Assembly: GCF_003610465.1 (NCBI RefSeq)
Contig: NZ_RAQI01000003.1
Location: 460,954 to 524,953, forward strand
Direction of reading: 5' to 3'
Length of the DNA stretch: 64,000 nt
From: Xenorhabdus ehlersii
GTDB lineage: Bacteria > Pseudomonadota > Gammaproteobacteria > Enterobacterales > Enterobacteriaceae
The stretch's first letter is position 1. Every line of letters begins with the position of its first letter. Made by a program: the position numbers and the translations under genes. The notes beneath the pieces are model-generated. The model was not told the DNA's origin. It searched no databases and was given only the letters and a program-made list of their open reading frames with translations. Below, piece by piece: positions 1 to 10,950 of this stretch.

Positions 1-1866
1 TTTTTCTCTTCTGTTGCACGTATCGGCGCTGATTTGGGTTTACCCGTGTTTGCGCCAGAAAATGTGAATCACCCGCTTTGGGTTGAACGCATTCGTGAGA
101 TGAAACCAGATGTTATTTTCTCTTTTTACTATCGCAACATGCTTGGCCAAGAAATTCTGTCACTGGCTGAAAAAGGCTCATTTAACCTTCATGGCTCCTT
201 GTTGCCGAAATATCGTGGCCGTGCTCCAGTTAACTGGGCAGTACTCCATGGAGAAACCGAAACCGGTGTAACATTACATAAAATGCTGGAGAAGCCGGAT
301 GCGGGAGATATTATCGCGCAACAGGTTGTACAGATTGATGAAAATGATACTTCGCTGATAATACATGGAAAAATACGCGAAGCGACAGTTGAATTATTGG
401 ATCGCATTCTGCCTCAAATAAAATCAGGTCATTATCCATCAATTCCACAGGATGAAAGCCAGGCAACTTATTTTGGCCGCCGCACCGCTGAAGATGGTGA
501 AATAGTATGGAATAAGTCTGCCAAAGAGATTAATAACTTAGTTAGGGCAGTGACAGAACCATACCCAGGGGCATTTACTTTTCTCGGTGAACGTAAGATT
601 ACGATTTGGCGTTCACGGCCACTTAATCAGTCCCACGGAAAACGCCCGGGAATCGTACTCTCGACTGATCCATTTGTGATTGCTTGTGGTGATGGTGCGC
701 TGGAAATTATTAGCGGCCAAGGGGAGTCAGGGCTTTATGTTCAAGGTAATCGATTAGCTCTTGAGATGGGCATTGTCGCAGGGGTTCATGTTGGTCCTAA
801 AGCAACAGCCCAAGTCAGTCGTCGTAAGCGTGTTCTTATTTTGGGCGTCAATGGATTCATTGGTAACCATCTGACTGAACGATTGTTGAGTGATGGCAAT
901 TATGACATTTACGGGATGGATATTGGTTCTTCTGCGATTGAACGATTTATTGGTAATCCTCGCTTTCACTTTATTGAAGGTGATATCAGCATTCATACTG
1001 AATGGATTGAATATCACATCAAAAAATGTGATGTCATTCTGCCATTGGTGGCAATTGCAACTCCGATTGAATATACCCGTAATCCTTTGCGAGTCTTTGA
1101 ACTGGATTTTGAAGAGAACCTTAAAATTGTTCGTTATTGTGTTAAATACAATAAACGGATTATTTTCCCATCAACATCCGAAGTTTATGGTATGTGTGAT
1201 GATAAAGAATTTGATGAAGATACTTCGCGTCTGATTGTTGGACCTATTAATAAACAGCGTTGGATCTATTCAGTTTCAAAACAATTACTTGATCGAGTTA
1301 TTTGGGCATATGGTACACAAGAGGGCTTGAAATTTACCTTATTTCGTCCATTTAACTGGATGGGGCCAAGGCTGGATAACCTAAATTCAGCGCGTATTGG
1401 TAGTTCAAGGGCCATTACCCAATTGATTTTGAACCTGGTGGAAGGTTCTCCAATTAAACTGGTGGATGGAGGAGAGCAAAAACGTTGTTTTACGGATATC
1501 CATGATGGTATTGAAGCATTGTTCAGGATCATCGAAAACCGGGATGGGCTATGCGATAGCCAAATAATCAACATCGGTAATCCAACAAATGAAGCGAGCA
1601 TTCGCCAACTGGCCGAAATGTTATTAGATAGCTTTGAGCAACATGAGTTGCGAGGGCACTTTCCCCCATTTGCTGGATTCAAGAAGATCGAAAGCAGCAG
1701 TTATTATGGGCAAGGCTATCAGGATGTTGCACACCGTAAACCCAGTATTAAAAATGCAGAGTGTCTGTTAGGTTGGAAACCCACTATTGATATGAAGCAA
1801 ACCATTGATGAAACATTGGATTTCTTTCTGCGTGGAGCAGTTGAAGAATCTAAAGGGAAAAACTAA
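1..1866 (+). CDS. arnA: Bifunctional UDP-Ara4N formyltransferase / UDP-glucuronate decarboxylase ArnA (5' partial)
   Basis: This cytoplasmic enzyme oxidatively decarboxylates UDP-glucuronate and formylates UDP-4-amino-4-deoxy-L-arabinose in the pathway that adds aminoarabinose to lipid A. The frame is open from base 1, and by comparison with E. coli ArnA about 40 N-terminal residues lie outside the window. The formyltransferase half shows the [13 protein letters not shown] substrate/folate motif (about bases 190-230). The decarboxylase half is an extended SDR fold with the glycine-rich [14 protein letters not shown] site (about 835-870), the TSEVYG and YSVSKQ catalytic stretches, and RPFNWMGPR. 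It is followed after 41 bases by arnD. The family and order are certain; only the start is missing. Confidence 0.97.
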   Translation, partial: FFSSVARIGADLGLPVFAPENVNHPLWVERIREMKPDVIFSFYYRNMLGQEILSLAEKGSFNLHGSLLPKYRGRAPVNWAVLHGETETGVTLHKMLEKPDAGDIIAQQVVQIDENDTSLIIHGKIREATVELLDRILPQIKSGHYPSIPQDESQATYFGRRTAEDGEIVWNKSAKEINNLVRAVTEPYPGAFTFLGERKITIWRSRPLNQSHGKRPGIVLSTDPFVIACGDGALEIISGQGESGLYVQGNRLALEMGIVAGVHVGPKATAQVSRRKRVLILGVNGFIGNHLTERLLSDGNYDIYGMDIGSSAIERFIGNPRFHFIEGDISIHTEWIEYHIKKCDVILPLVAIATPIEYTRNPLRVFELDFEENLKIVRYCVKYNKRIIFPSTSEVYGMCDDKEFDEDTSRLIVGPINKQRWIYSVSKQLLDRVIWAYGTQEGLKFTLFRPFNWMGPRLDNLNSARIGSSRAITQLILNLVEGSPIKLVDGGEQKRCFTDIHDGIEALFRIIENRDGLCDSQIINIGNPTNEASIRQLAEMLLDSFEQHELRGHFPPFAGFKKIESSSYYGQGYQDVAHRKPSIKNAECLLGWKPTIDMKQTIDETLDFFLRGAVEESKGKN

Positions 1867-1907
1867 AAAGCTAATTGGAAAACGAGGAAGAGAGTGGGAA
1901 TAACGTA

Positions 1908-2801
1908 ATGAAAAAAGTTGGTTTGAGAATTGATGTGGACACTTATCAAGGCACTAAGGAAGGTGTACCACGGTTGCTTGAAGTTTTACACAAGCACCAT
2001 ATTCAAGCCAGCTTTTTTTTCAGTGTTGGTCCGGACAATATGGGGCGTCATTTATGGCGCCTGTTGCGTCCGAAGTTTCTCTGGAAGATGCTGAGATCAA
2101 ATGCGGTGTCTCTTTATGGCCTGGATATTTTATTGGCTGGTACAGCCTGGCCGGGAAAAAAAATCGCAAAAGATTTAGGGCATTTGATGAAGCAAACAAT
2201 GGATGCAGGCCATGAAGTGGGTTTACATGCATGGGATCATCAAGGTTGGCAGGCAAAAGTAGGGTGTTGGTCGGAGAAGGAATTAACAGAACAAGTGAAG
2301 TTAGGTGTTGATGCTTTGGAAAAGGCAACAGGAAAAGCCGTTACATGCTCAGCCGTTGCGGGTTGGCGAGCTGATGAGCGTGTGCTGGCGGTTAAACAAC
2401 ATTTTGGTTTTGATTACAACAGTGATTGCCGCGGAACACATCCATTCAGGCCACTCTTGCCCGATGGACAAGTGGGAACTGTACAAATTCCTGTCACATT
2501 ACCTACCTATGATGAAGTTGTTGGAACACAAGTCAGCGATGCAGATTTTAATCACTTTATCCTTGAAGCGATTAAAAATGATCATGGGGTTTCTGTTTAT
2601 ACGATCCATACCGAAGTCGAAGGTATGGCGAAATCTTCACAATTTGAGACATTGCTGGACATGCTTCATCAACAAGATATTCAGTTCTGTAAATTAAGCC
2701 ATTTTTTACCAGAAAATAGGGATACGCTCCCTGTTGGGAAAATTGTTCGTTCGGATTTTCCTGGTCGTGAAGGCTGGTTAGGTTGCCAACAAGAGGTATA
2801 A
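1908..2801 (+). CDS. arnD: 4-deoxy-4-formamido-L-arabinose-phosphoundecaprenol deformylase ArnD
   Basis: ArnD removes the formyl group from undecaprenyl-phosphate-Ara4FN at the inner membrane before transfer to lipid A. The ATG at 1908 gives [16 protein letters not shown], which lines up with the usual ArnD N-terminus; the in-frame TTG at 1875 would add 11 unlike residues. The 297-residue protein is a NodB-type polysaccharide deacetylase, with the early Asp pair (RIDVD) and the metal-binding [13 protein letters not shown] segment. It lies between arnA and arnT in the conserved operon order, and arnT starts 5 bases after its stop. Confidence 0.95.
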   Translation: MKKVGLRIDVDTYQGTKEGVPRLLEVLHKHHIQASFFFSVGPDNMGRHLWRLLRPKFLWKMLRSNAVSLYGLDILLAGTAWPGKKIAKDLGHLMKQTMDAGHEVGLHAWDHQGWQAKVGCWSEKELTEQVKLGVDALEKATGKAVTCSAVAGWRADERVLAVKQHFGFDYNSDCRGTHPFRPLLPDGQVGTVQIPVTLPTYDEVVGTQVSDADFNHFILEAIKNDHGVSVYTIHTEVEGMAKSSQFETLLDMLHQQDIQFCKLSHFLPENRDTLPVGKIVRSDFPGREGWLGCQQEV

Positions 2802-2806
2802 CACAG

Positions 2807-4468
2807 ATGTTGAACACCCGAACGAGTAAAGCAGGAGCCGTTCTGATGGCTCTTTTTTTTGTTCTTACTTACTTATTGCCTCTGGATAGTCGTTTATTAT
2901 GGCAGCCGGATGAAACTCGGTATGCTGAAATTAGCCGGGAAATGCTGCAACGTGGGGATTGGATCGTACCTTACTTCTTGGACATTCGCTATTTTGAAAA
3001 ACCAGTAGCAGGATATTGGATCAACAACATTAGCCAGTGGATTTTTGGTGACAATAATTTTGCTGTCCGTTTTGGTTCCGTGCTTAGTATCCTAATCAGC
3101 GTACTTCTTCTTTATCGTTTAGCAATGATGATGTGGCAATGCCGCCAGACTGCTTTCGTTTCCAGCCTGATCTACATTTCCATGTTTATTGTTTTTTCCA
3201 TTGGAACCTACAGTGTCCTTGATCCTATGTTTTCTTTATGGATTACAGCGGGGATCGTGAGCTGTTATTGGGCGCTTAAGGCGGTGGCGATCCGAGAACG
3301 AATTTTGGCATGGTCTGTTCTGGGGCTGACCTGTGGGATGGCTTTTATGACAAAAGGATTTCTGGCATTGGCGTTACCCGTGATTGCCATGCTACCCATT
3401 ACGATATACCAGAAACGCTTTTGGGAAATGGTTCGTTTTGGGCCTCTTGCCGTGATTTTTGCTATTTTGATCAGCCTACCGTGGGTGATTGCAATTGCTA
3501 CGCGTGAGCCGGATTACTGGCATTATTTCTTTTGGGTAGAGCATATACAGCGTTTTGCTTCTGAGAAAGCTCAGCATATTGCACCTATTTGGTATTATTT
3601 ACCCATATTGATCTTAGGCGTGATCCCGTGGTTAGGATTACTACCAGGTGCTTTAATCAAAAGCTGGAAAGAGAAAAAAAGTCACCCAGAAATGTTTTTC
3701 TTGTTTTGCTGGTTTGTTGTTCCATTTGTATTTTTCAGCATCGCAAAAGGAAAACTGCCAACTTACGTTTTACCCTTTATCGGCCCCTTAGCAATGATGA
3801 TGGCAAAGTATGGTGTTGATTGTGTCAAAAATGGCAACATGAACGTATTGAAAATAAACGGATTGGTGAATGTCTTCATTGGATTGCTTGCCATTTTGGT
3901 ACTTTTTATTCTGGAAACCTTAAAAGATCCCCCACTTTATCAACCCGACGAATGGCTAAAATGGATTGTGGGAATTATTTCCTTTGGGGTTTGGGGTGGG
4001 ATTGGTTATTTTTGTTTTATTCGCGAGGGTAAATATTGGCTATGGGCTGCCACTTGTTCAATTATGCTCAACTTATCTATAGGTAGTGCTTTGCCCGATA
4101 AGACGATAAATTCGAAACTTCCCCAGCATTTCATTCAGCAAAACGAAAAAGAGTTGGCTGACAGTAAATATATCTTGTCTCAATCTGTTGGAGTGGGGGC
4201 AGCGATTGCGTGGGAATTGAAACGCAGTGATATTTATCTGTTTGATCGTCCTGGGGAGTTAGAATATGGCCTTGCTTACCCTGATAGCCAATATCGATAT
4301 ATCACGGAGCAAGAATTTCCTGCGTGGCTAGCGAAAGCACGTAAAAAAGGTCAAGTCGCTATTGTTTTTCTATTACCCTCAGAAGGTGAATTGTCTGAAT
4401 TACCGGAACCGGATTTTGTGCGTCGTAATCATAGATTCGTGCTTATGATTTATAAGAAACAGCCATGA
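2807..4468 (+). CDS. arnT: Undecaprenyl phosphate-Ara4N : lipid A transferase ArnT
   Basis: ArnT is an inner-membrane GT-C glycosyltransferase that moves aminoarabinose from undecaprenyl phosphate onto lipid A phosphates, lowering binding of polymyxin and insect or host cationic peptides. The start at 2807 (MLNTRTSKAG) follows an AAGAGG ribosome site and gives 553 residues, close to the E. coli length. The N-terminal half holds many hydrophobic helices, with the acidic loop motif PDETRYAEISREML after the first one. The C-terminal part, from about residue 430, is soluble and should face the periplasm. It shares ATGA with arnE. Confidence 0.95.
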   Translation: MLNTRTSKAGAVLMALFFVLTYLLPLDSRLLWQPDETRYAEISREMLQRGDWIVPYFLDIRYFEKPVAGYWINNISQWIFGDNNFAVRFGSVLSILISVLLLYRLAMMMWQCRQTAFVSSLIYISMFIVFSIGTYSVLDPMFSLWITAGIVSCYWALKAVAIRERILAWSVLGLTCGMAFMTKGFLALALPVIAMLPITIYQKRFWEMVRFGPLAVIFAILISLPWVIAIATREPDYWHYFFWVEHIQRFASEKAQHIAPIWYYLPILILGVIPWLGLLPGALIKSWKEKKSHPEMFFLFCWFVVPFVFFSIAKGKLPTYVLPFIGPLAMMMAKYGVDCVKNGNMNVLKINGLVNVFIGLLAILVLFILETLKDPPLYQPDEWLKWIVGIISFGVWGGIGYFCFIREGKYWLWAATCSIMLNLSIGSALPDKTINSKLPQHFIQQNEKELADSKYILSQSVGVGAAIAWELKRSDIYLFDRPGELEYGLAYPDSQYRYITEQEFPAWLAKARKKGQVAIVFLLPSEGELSELPEPDFVRRNHRFVLMIYKKQP

Positions 4469-4815
4469 GCAGCAATATAATATTATTGATTTTGGTTATC
4501 TTGCTTACTTGTGCGGGGCAATTATGCCAGAAGCAGGCAGTTATTTGTTGGCAGAAAAAAGATACCCCGCATAAAGTGGTATTGATGGTGATATGGCTAT
4601 CCAGTGCTATTCTTCTGTTGAGTATAGGAATGATATTTTGGTTACGATTATTGCAATTTTTTCCACTGAGCATTGCTTACCCTATGCTTAGTATAAATTT
4701 TGTCATAGTGACTTTGATTGGGCAATTTTTGTATCAGGAAAAGGTGGGGTTAAAGCACTGGATGGGGGTTTTTGCCATTATGTTCGGGATCTTATTGATG
4801 AGCTTGAGTCAATGA
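4465..4815 (+). CDS. arnE: Ara4N-phosphoundecaprenol flippase subunit ArnE
   Basis: This small EamA/SMR-type inner-membrane protein pairs with ArnF to flip undecaprenyl-phosphate-Ara4N to the periplasmic face. The 116 residues hold four hydrophobic segments and the family stretch [12 protein letters not shown] near the N-terminus, plus [11 protein letters not shown] in the middle. Start and stop overlap arnT and arnF by ATGA, which indicates translational coupling. Confidence 0.93.
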   Translation: MSSNIILLILVILLTCAGQLCQKQAVICWQKKDTPHKVVLMVIWLSSAILLLSIGMIFWLRLLQFFPLSIAYPMLSINFVIVTLIGQFLYQEKVGLKHWMGVFAIMFGILLMSLSQ

Positions 4816-5198
4816 AAGGTTATCTTTGGGGGATGGCGAGTGTCTTGTTGATCACTGTAGCACAATTGTTATTGAAGTGGGGAGTTGCTCATCTGCCGGA
4901 ACTTTCGTTATCAATGCATTGGCTGGATATCAACTGGCTTTGGGCAAATCACAATTCTTTGCTGATGATTGTGGCAGGATTGGCGGGATATATAATATCC
5001 ATGTTATGTTGGTTTTTCACATTGAAATATCTGCCATTGAATAAAGCGTACCCTATTATTAGCTTGAGTTATGCCTTTGTTTATTTAATGGTGGCTTTAT
5101 TACCTTGGTTTAGTGAAACTATCTCACTGTTAAAAACGTTGGGCGTTTTTTTCATCTTATTGGGCGTTTGGTTAATCAGTAGACTGGAAACAAAATAG
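4812..5198 (+). CDS. arnF: Ara4N-phosphoundecaprenol flippase subunit ArnF
   Basis: ArnF is the second subunit of the aminoarabinose carrier-lipid flippase. At 128 residues it matches the usual length. It has four membrane spans, the N-terminal [13 protein letters not shown] segment and the [19 protein letters not shown] motif that parallels ArnE. It is the last arn gene here; nlpC follows after 37 bases without an evident terminator, so read-through into nlpC is possible. Confidence 0.93.
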   Translation: MKGYLWGMASVLLITVAQLLLKWGVAHLPELSLSMHWLDINWLWANHNSLLMIVAGLAGYIISMLCWFFTLKYLPLNKAYPIISLSYAFVYLMVALLPWFSETISLLKTLGVFFILLGVWLISRLETK

Positions 5199-5235
5199 TT
5201 AAAGTTTGTCGTTTCTATGTGGTGATTGAGGAAAA

Positions 5236-5742
5236 ATGATGATTGAGGGAAATCGGATAGTAATAAGAATAAGGCATTTATGCTTGTTATTGAGTTTTTT
5301 TCTTATTGGTTGCACCAACCCTGTTTCCAAGCCTAATTCGTTTCCGCTGAAGACCGCTCTCTCTGATCCGATAATGGTCATTGCTCAGTTAAAAGATCAA
5401 CTTGAGCAATGGCAGAATACGCCGTATCGCTATGGTGGCATGGATAGGCATGGTATTGACTGTTCTGGCTTTGTGTACCGGACTTTTTCTGATCGTTTTA
5501 ATATCCAGCTTCCCCGGACAACAAGTGAACAAACCCAAATAGGCACACGGATAAGCCAAGATGATCTGATGCCTGGTGATCTGGTTTTTTTCAAAACCGG
5601 CAGTGGAAAAAGTGGGTTGCATGTAGGTATTTACGATACTAACAATGCGTTTATTCATGCATCCACAAGTAAAGGCGTAATACGTTCTTCTCTTGATAAT
5701 GTGTATTGGCGTCGTGTTTTTTGGCAAGCTCGTAGGATTTAA
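5236..5742 (+). CDS. nlpC: NlpC/P60 family lipoprotein
   Basis: This is a putative cell-wall endopeptidase of the NlpC/P60 family, anchored as a lipoprotein. The N-terminus carries a basic stretch, a hydrophobic core and the lipobox LIGC, so the mature protein begins at about Cys26. The catalytic Cys sits in GIDCSGFVYRTF and the His in GLHVGIYDTNNAFIHAST, as in papain-like NlpC enzymes. GAGG lies just before the tandem ATGs at 5236/5239. It follows the arn operon, an order also seen in related genera. The substrate is inferred from family membership only. Confidence 0.88.
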   Translation: MMIEGNRIVIRIRHLCLLLSFFLIGCTNPVSKPNSFPLKTALSDPIMVIAQLKDQLEQWQNTPYRYGGMDRHGIDCSGFVYRTFSDRFNIQLPRTTSEQTQIGTRISQDDLMPGDLVFFKTGSGKSGLHVGIYDTNNAFIHASTSKGVIRSSLDNVYWRRVFWQARRI

Positions 5743-5816
5743 CATCACTTCTATCTCGTTGTTCCGGCAGTGCTTTATGATATCTTAAAGCACTATTATT
5801 TTTGCTGGAGTCACAA

Positions 5817-6833
5817 ATGTCCTCATTACGTCTATTGTTTTCAGATTCTCATGATCCCTGGTTTAACCTTGCTGTTGAAGAATGTATTTTTCGACAAATG
5901 CCTCCAAATCAGCGCGTTTTGTTTTTATGGCGTAATGCCGATACTGTTGTGGTGGGACGGGCGCAGAATCCATGGAAAGAGTGTAACACTCGAAAAATGG
6001 AACAAGATGGAATCAAACTGGCTCGGCGTAGCAGTGGAGGTGGCGCGGTTTTTCATGATATGGGTAATACCTGTTTTACTTTTATGGCAGGTAAACCAGA
6101 ATATAACAAAATGGTTTCCACACAAATCATCCTGGAAGGTTTGAAAAAAGCAGGAATTCATGCAACCGCTTCTGGTCGCAATGATTTGGTTCTATCTTCC
6201 CCGGAAGGGGAACGTAAAATTTCTGGCTCCGCATATAAGGAAACAAAAGACAGAGGTTTTCATCACGGAACGTTGTTGATTAATACAGACCTAAATCGGC
6301 TTGCTGATTATCTTAATCCGGATCCTAAAAAGTTACAGACGAAGGGTATCACTTCAGTTCGTTCCAGGGTTATGAATTTGGCTGAGTTATTGCCTGATAT
6401 CACGCATGAAAGAGTTTGTCAGGGGATTATTGATGCATTTTTTGCATATTTCGGTGAGACAGTCAAAACGGAAGTGATTTCCCCTCAGGTTTTGCCTGAT
6501 TTACCCGGTTTTAGTGATATTTTTGCTAAACAAAGTAGTTGGGAATGGAATTTTGGTCAGGCTCCTGCATTTAGCCATGTATTGGATACTCGATTCCGTT
6601 GGGGAGGAATTGAATTACATGTTGATGTTGAACATGGTGTGATTAGCCGTTGTCAAGTGTTCACTGACAGTTTGGAACCCGCTCCGCTTGAATTATTGTC
6701 TGAAAAATTGATTGGAGTACTGTATCAACCAAAAGCGGTTGGGCAAGTGATCCTGCAAATTAGTGAGCAATATTCCCCTCTGGACAGCGAATTGCAGCAA
6801 TTATACCACTGGTTGGTTAATGAACTGAAGTAA
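5817..6833 (+). CDS. lplA: Lipoate-protein ligase A
   Basis: LplA activates scavenged lipoate with ATP and attaches it to the E2 and H subunits of 2-oxoacid dehydrogenases and the glycine cleavage system in the cytoplasm. The ATG at 5817 follows TGGAG and yields 338 residues, the E. coli length; the upstream in-frame TTG at 5802 is less likely. The N-terminal domain has the [12 protein letters not shown] motif and the KISGSAYK lysine segment that contacts lipoyl-AMP. It stands alone and converges with the AraC-type gene. Confidence 0.95.
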   Translation: MSSLRLLFSDSHDPWFNLAVEECIFRQMPPNQRVLFLWRNADTVVVGRAQNPWKECNTRKMEQDGIKLARRSSGGGAVFHDMGNTCFTFMAGKPEYNKMVSTQIILEGLKKAGIHATASGRNDLVLSSPEGERKISGSAYKETKDRGFHHGTLLINTDLNRLADYLNPDPKKLQTKGITSVRSRVMNLAELLPDITHERVCQGIIDAFFAYFGETVKTEVISPQVLPDLPGFSDIFAKQSSWEWNFGQAPAFSHVLDTRFRWGGIELHVDVEHGVISRCQVFTDSLEPAPLELLSEKLIGVLYQPKAVGQVILQISEQYSPLDSELQQLYHWLVNELK

Positions 6834-6951
6834 TTGAATAACGTTCGATAAAATGTAAAAAATGGCCAACGACAAGGAAACTGACCATAAAGGGTAATAC
6901 TTAATACCAATATAATTTTGAAGTATAGGCAGACTATTTTTTATTTCGTAC

Positions 6952-7347
6952 TTATTCTTCGCAGTATTTATACTTCGGGATATATTCCTCACAATACAAA
7001 AATGTTTTGAACTCAGGCAGATGTCCATTTTCCCGGAATTTAGCGGGCGTAGTATTAAAATGTTTTTTAAATATTCGGGTAAATGTAGCTTGGGAGCTAA
7101 AGCCGTATTGAAGAGCAATGTCAAGAATGGGCAAATTACCTTCACGCAAAGATCTGGCTGCTTCATGGAGGCGACGGAGACGCACATATTGACCTAATGT
7201 ACAGCCTTTCAACTCCTTAAAAATTCGTTGTAAGTGCCATTTTGAATAACCACTTTTATGGGCTATAGCATCTATTTTGATACCTTCAGTTTGTTGAAGT
7301 TGGCTTTCTAACCATCTTACAATATCGTTGATAACATTTTCTAACAT
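6952..7347 (-). CDS. AraC/XylS family regulator of the MarA/SoxS/Rob type
   Basis: This is a short stand-alone AraC-type DNA-binding protein with two helix-turn-helix motifs and no ligand domain, as in MarA, SoxS, RamA and PqrA. The ATG at 7347 is preceded by GGAAGG at ideal spacing, giving 131 residues. The first HTH spans IDAIAHKSGYSKWHLQRIFK and the second ILDIALQYGFSSQATFTRIFK, both highly typical of the group. By analogy it would control efflux, porin or redox genes, but I cannot tell which paralogue it is. The C-terminal tail (about 20 residues, rich in Tyr, Glu and Lys) is unlike MarA. Confidence 0.85.
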   Translation of the reverse strand: MLENVINDIVRWLESQLQQTEGIKIDAIAHKSGYSKWHLQRIFKELKGCTLGQYVRLRRLHEAARSLREGNLPILDIALQYGFSSQATFTRIFKKHFNTTPAKFRENGHLPEFKTFLYCEEYIPKYKYCEE

Positions 7348-7590
7348 GTTTACCTTCCACATGGGTGGGGTTTTGCTAAAAATATACTGATAAATAATTA
7401 GTTATTATTATGTGAGCCATTTTAAGAATTTCTTTTTTATCGTATACGCAAAATGTGCGGTTTCAGGTTACTAACTGTTACCTATGATTTATTTTTTTCT
7501 CTTATAAAATAAACCAGCGCACCAGATGTTCATCAGATTTTAGTGTAAGTGGTATTATGCCCCGCGTTATTAATTATAAACGAGGATATA

Positions 7591-8224
7591 ATGCAATCGG
7601 ATATTATCTATTTAATCAGAAAACTGGTTTTTTTTTATTTTTTACGCATTAGTGATAGCGGGAGTCACTGGTTTACTCTTTTTGGATGTTAATTACCTGA
7701 AAAACGGTGTACAGGAAGACTCACTGACTGAGATTTTTCAGGAGTTAACTTTGCTGATTATTGCTGCTTTACTGTTTTATGAAGTAAAGAAAAATGTAAA
7801 TCTGCGCCCTGCATTGGTATTAATGGCTGGTTTTTTCAGTTGTCTTCTGATTAGAGAATTAGATATCTATTTTGATAATCTCTTCTTTCATGGTGCGTGG
7901 TCATGGTTTGCCATTCCACTCGCTTTAGTCTGTATTGGGTATGCCTGCAAAAATGGGTGGCAAACTCTCTCTGGACTCGTCTATTTCACACGTCACCAAA
8001 GTTATTCCATGATGGTTTGTGGCCTGTTGTGTGTACTGGTGTTTTCCCGTTTATTTGGCATGGGGGCGCTATGGCAGGGATTGATGGATGAACATTTTAA
8101 CCGGACGGTTAAAAATATGGTGGAAGAAGGCTGTGAAATGTTGGGTTATGCTCTATGTTTTATTGCCACACTTTGGTATTTGCCTTCAGCCCGCAAACAG
8201 CGTATTTATAAAAATATTAATTAA
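7591..8224 (+). CDS. Unrecognised six-helix membrane protein; frame broken by a T9 run
   Basis: I do not recognise this protein. The open frame from the GTG at 7652 lacks a ribosome site, whereas the ATG at 7591 has CGAGGA seven bases upstream but runs out of frame. Removing one T from the nine-T run at 7628-7636 joins the two and completes a first hydrophobic helix (LVFFIFYALVIAGVTGLLFL). The rejoined product has about 210 residues and roughly six membrane spans, with charged loops such as FYEVKKNVNLRP and LIRELDIYFDNL. A hairpin terminator follows at 8262. It could be a small integral membrane sensor or permease component; no catalytic motif is visible. Confidence 0.6.
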
Positions 8225-8261
8225 TTTCAATCTGTTATGAACTTAATTTTTACTTATTTGA

Positions 8262-8298
8262 GGCAAATTTCGCCGATCACGGCAAAATTTGCCCTTTT
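8262..8298 (+). terminator. Rho-independent terminator after the 7591 membrane protein gene
   Basis: A 14-base stem (GGCAAATTTCGCCG at 8262-8275 pairing with 8280-8293, one mismatch) closes a four-base loop and runs into CTTTTAT. It sits between the convergent membrane-protein gene and hmuV and may serve both strands. Confidence 0.7.
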
Positions 8299-8339
8299 AT
8301 CTGCATCTCATTAATTAAAAGGGAATAAACGCTAGCCTT

Positions 8340-9134
8340 TTATTGTCGGAGATAGATCTGTGGCTGATGAGTTTCAGGATGCTGCATAACGCCCAAATCG
8401 GCTTGATACCATTGCTTAAGAATATCGTCACGCAGTACATCTTGTGGAGTGCCGGAGGCTACTAGTCGGCCTTTGTGCAACAAGATAATCTTATCGGCAT
8501 AAAGTGACGCCAGATTCAAATCATGCAGTACACAACAGACAGCGATGGGATGCTTTCGTGTCAGGCGGTGAACCAATCGCAATGTATGTTGCTGGTGATA
8601 AAGATCCAATGCTGATGTGGGTTCATCCAAAAACAGACAAGATTCGGTAGGTTTAGGATGCCAAAGTTGAGCTAAAACTCTTGCCAGTTGAACCCGTTGT
8701 TGTTCCCCTCCAGATAATTGCTGATAATTTCTGTTTCTCAGCGCTTCACACTCGGTCAATGTAATCGCTTCATCAATAGCGGTTCTGTTGTGGGCACTTT
8801 CATGGGGAACACGTCCCATAGCAATAACTTCCTCTACACTAAATGGAAAGGAGAGGGCGCTATATTGCCGCATGACTGCACGAATGCGAGCCAGTTGCTG
8901 AGTTGGCCATCGGGAAATGGGAATTCCTTTTAACAGACAATCTCCTGAACTGGGTAAGATATAGCCGGTCAATAGACGTAACAGTGTTGATTTCCCCGCC
9001 CCGTTTGGGCCAATAATTGCTACAATTTCCCCTTGACGCAGGGAAAGGGAAACATCCTTGATTATCTGACGCTGCCCGATGAAATAATTTAAATTTTGTG
9101 CTTCAAGTAAATTATTTGACATGCTGGGTTCCAT
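8340..9134 (-). CDS. hmuV: Haem ABC transporter ATP-binding protein HmuV
   Basis: HmuV is the ATPase that powers haem import across the inner membrane with HmuU and HmuT. The 264-residue protein shows Walker [10 protein letters not shown], signature [16 protein letters not shown] and Walker [13 protein letters not shown], followed by the switch His in VLHDLNLA. The start overlaps the hmuU stop (TAATG); an ATG 12 bases further in (9122) has a slightly better spaced GGA and could be the real start. It is the last gene of the haem operon. Confidence 0.93.
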   Translation of the reverse strand: MEPSMSNNLLEAQNLNYFIGQRQIIKDVSLSLRQGEIVAIIGPNGAGKSTLLRLLTGYILPSSGDCLLKGIPISRWPTQQLARIRAVMRQYSALSFPFSVEEVIAMGRVPHESAHNRTAIDEAITLTECEALRNRNYQQLSGGEQQRVQLARVLAQLWHPKPTESCLFLDEPTSALDLYHQQHTLRLVHRLTRKHPIAVCCVLHDLNLASLYADKIILLHKGRLVASGTPQDVLRDDILKQWYQADLGVMQHPETHQPQIYLRQ

Positions 9135-10135
9135 TATGAACGATTTCTTGATGGCTTAAGGATAAGCCATAAAAAATAGGGGGCTCCGATCAAACCAGTG
9201 ATAAGGCCTACTGGCATTTCAGCAGGAGAGACTAATGTTCTGGCTAATGTGTCGGCTTTTAACAGAAGACAGGCACCACCCAGGGCAGATATCGGTAGTA
9301 GCCAAGTATGATCCCCCCCAAATCGCTGCCTGGCAAGGTGTGGGATAACTAACCCAATGAAACCAATGACACCAGTCAAAGCAACGGCACATCCGACTAA
9401 CAAGGCACTTAACAATAATAATTGATATTTGGTGCGTTGGACATTAATGCCTAAATAGTGCGCTTCTTCATCACCCAGTTGCAGCAAATTGAGTTTACGT
9501 GACTGACTGATTGTCAGTATACAAACAGGAATAATGAGTGATGCAGCAATAGCGAGTGTTGGCCATTCTATTTGACTGAGTGAACCCATCATCCAAATGG
9601 AAAATTGGCGTAATTGTTGGTCGTTACTGATATAGCTCAATACACCAATAAATGACGAACATAGTGCATTAATGGCGATGCCTGCAAGGAGTAGTTTTGA
9701 CAGGTTGCCGTGGTTATATTTGTTGAGAATGAATATCAGGGACGATACCAATAAACTGCCGATAAACGCTGCAATAATATGTCCGTACAACGCAATGCTG
9801 GCAGGTAAGGCGAAAGGCAACACAATAAACATTGCGACGGTCAGTGCTGAACCACTACTGATCCCTAATAATCCGGGATCGGCCAGAGGGTTACGAAATA
9901 ACCCTTGCATTACGGCCCCAGATATAGCCAGCGCTCCTCCAACGAGGATCGCCAGCAAAATACGTGGTAACCGAATATTTAACCAGATTTGCCACTGTGG
10001 ATCATCCAAAGAGGATTCCCACAGTGTTTTAAAGGAAAGTGGCAATGCCCCCATATTTGCTGAACTAATTGCCAGCAGGAATAACAATAAGCTCAGTACG
10101 ATCACACCGAGACTGGGGGAGCGGGAATGACTCAT
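9134..10135 (-). CDS. hmuU: Haem ABC transporter permease HmuU
   Basis: HmuU is the FecCD-type inner-membrane permease through which haem enters the cytoplasm. The 333 residues carry about ten hydrophobic segments and the family signatures [19 protein letters not shown] and [16 protein letters not shown], the latter containing the loop that contacts the ATPase. Start and stop overlap hmuT and hmuV, so the three transport genes are translationally coupled. Confidence 0.93.
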   Translation of the reverse strand: MSHSRSPSLGVIVLSLLLFLLAISSANMGALPLSFKTLWESSLDDPQWQIWLNIRLPRILLAILVGGALAISGAVMQGLFRNPLADPGLLGISSGSALTVAMFIVLPFALPASIALYGHIIAAFIGSLLVSSLIFILNKYNHGNLSKLLLAGIAINALCSSFIGVLSYISNDQQLRQFSIWMMGSLSQIEWPTLAIAASLIIPVCILTISQSRKLNLLQLGDEEAHYLGINVQRTKYQLLLLSALLVGCAVALTGVIGFIGLVIPHLARQRFGGDHTWLLPISALGGACLLLKADTLARTLVSPAEMPVGLITGLIGAPYFLWLILKPSRNRS

Positions 10136-10950
10136 TGCACTTTCTCCGCAGCATCACGGACTTGCTTCATCACAGCAGGCGTTTGCAGACCAAACCCAAG
10201 TAGACCCATTTCATCAACAACCACGACCTGTTTTTTCTCTCCTGCCGGTGTGAAATTTAATCCAGGAAGTTGCCAAATTTTATCCATCCCACCCAACGTC
10301 TTTAGCCCTTCGGTACTGACTAGCAGTAAGTCCGGCTTGCTGGCAATAACACCTTCTTGTGATAAAGGACGATATCCTTGGAAGCCTTGCATCGCATTTT
10401 TTGCACCAATGGCACGAATAATTTGATCGGCTGCGGTTTTCTGACCAGCCGCCATTGGCATGATACCCCCATGACTCATGACAAAGACGATTTTGGTGGA
10501 AATATCTGACGTGGTGATATCTGCGAGTTGCTGCCGATATTGGGCAATCAATGCTTCGCCACGTTTTTCCTGGTTGACCGCCTTGGCGACGGTCATGATT
10601 TTTGCAGGAACGGCTTCTAACGAGGTTTCGCTGGTCACTTTAATGACTTTTACACCGGAATCTTCGACTTGCTTGAGTGCCAGGGAAGGTTGAGCCGACT
10701 CACTTGCAATCACCAGTGATGGGCGCATGGATAGAATCCCTTCTGAATTCAATACTCTCATATACCCGATATCGGGTAAGGAAAGCAGTTCCTTGGGATT
10801 TTGGCTGGTACTGTCCCTTGCGACAACGTGCTGTCCTTCGCCAAGTGCAAAAACGATTTCAGACACATCGCCACCAATGGTAACAATGCGTTCAGCAGAG
10901 AACACATTGAAAGAGATGGCAAGCATAAATGTTAGAAGCCATTTTTTCAT
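10132..10950 (-). CDS. hmuT: Periplasmic haem-binding protein HmuT
   Basis: HmuT carries haem across the periplasm from HemR to HmuUV. The ATG at 10950 shares ATGA with the hmuS stop; the TTG nine bases upstream is not needed. The N-terminus is a classical signal peptide (KKWLLTFMLAISFNVFSA). The mature part is a class III binding protein with IVTIGGDVSEIVFALG at the first lobe and a Tyr in DIGYMR, which matches the haem-ligand tyrosine of the HmuT family. Length is 272 residues. Confidence 0.92.
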   Translation of the reverse strand: MKKWLLTFMLAISFNVFSAERIVTIGGDVSEIVFALGEGQHVVARDSTSQNPKELLSLPDIGYMRVLNSEGILSMRPSLVIASESAQPSLALKQVEDSGVKVIKVTSETSLEAVPAKIMTVAKAVNQEKRGEALIAQYRQQLADITTSDISTKIVFVMSHGGIMPMAAGQKTAADQIIRAIGAKNAMQGFQGYRPLSQEGVIASKPDLLLVSTEGLKTLGGMDKIWQLPGLNFTPAGEKKQVVVVDEMGLLGFGLQTPAVMKQVRDAAEKVQ

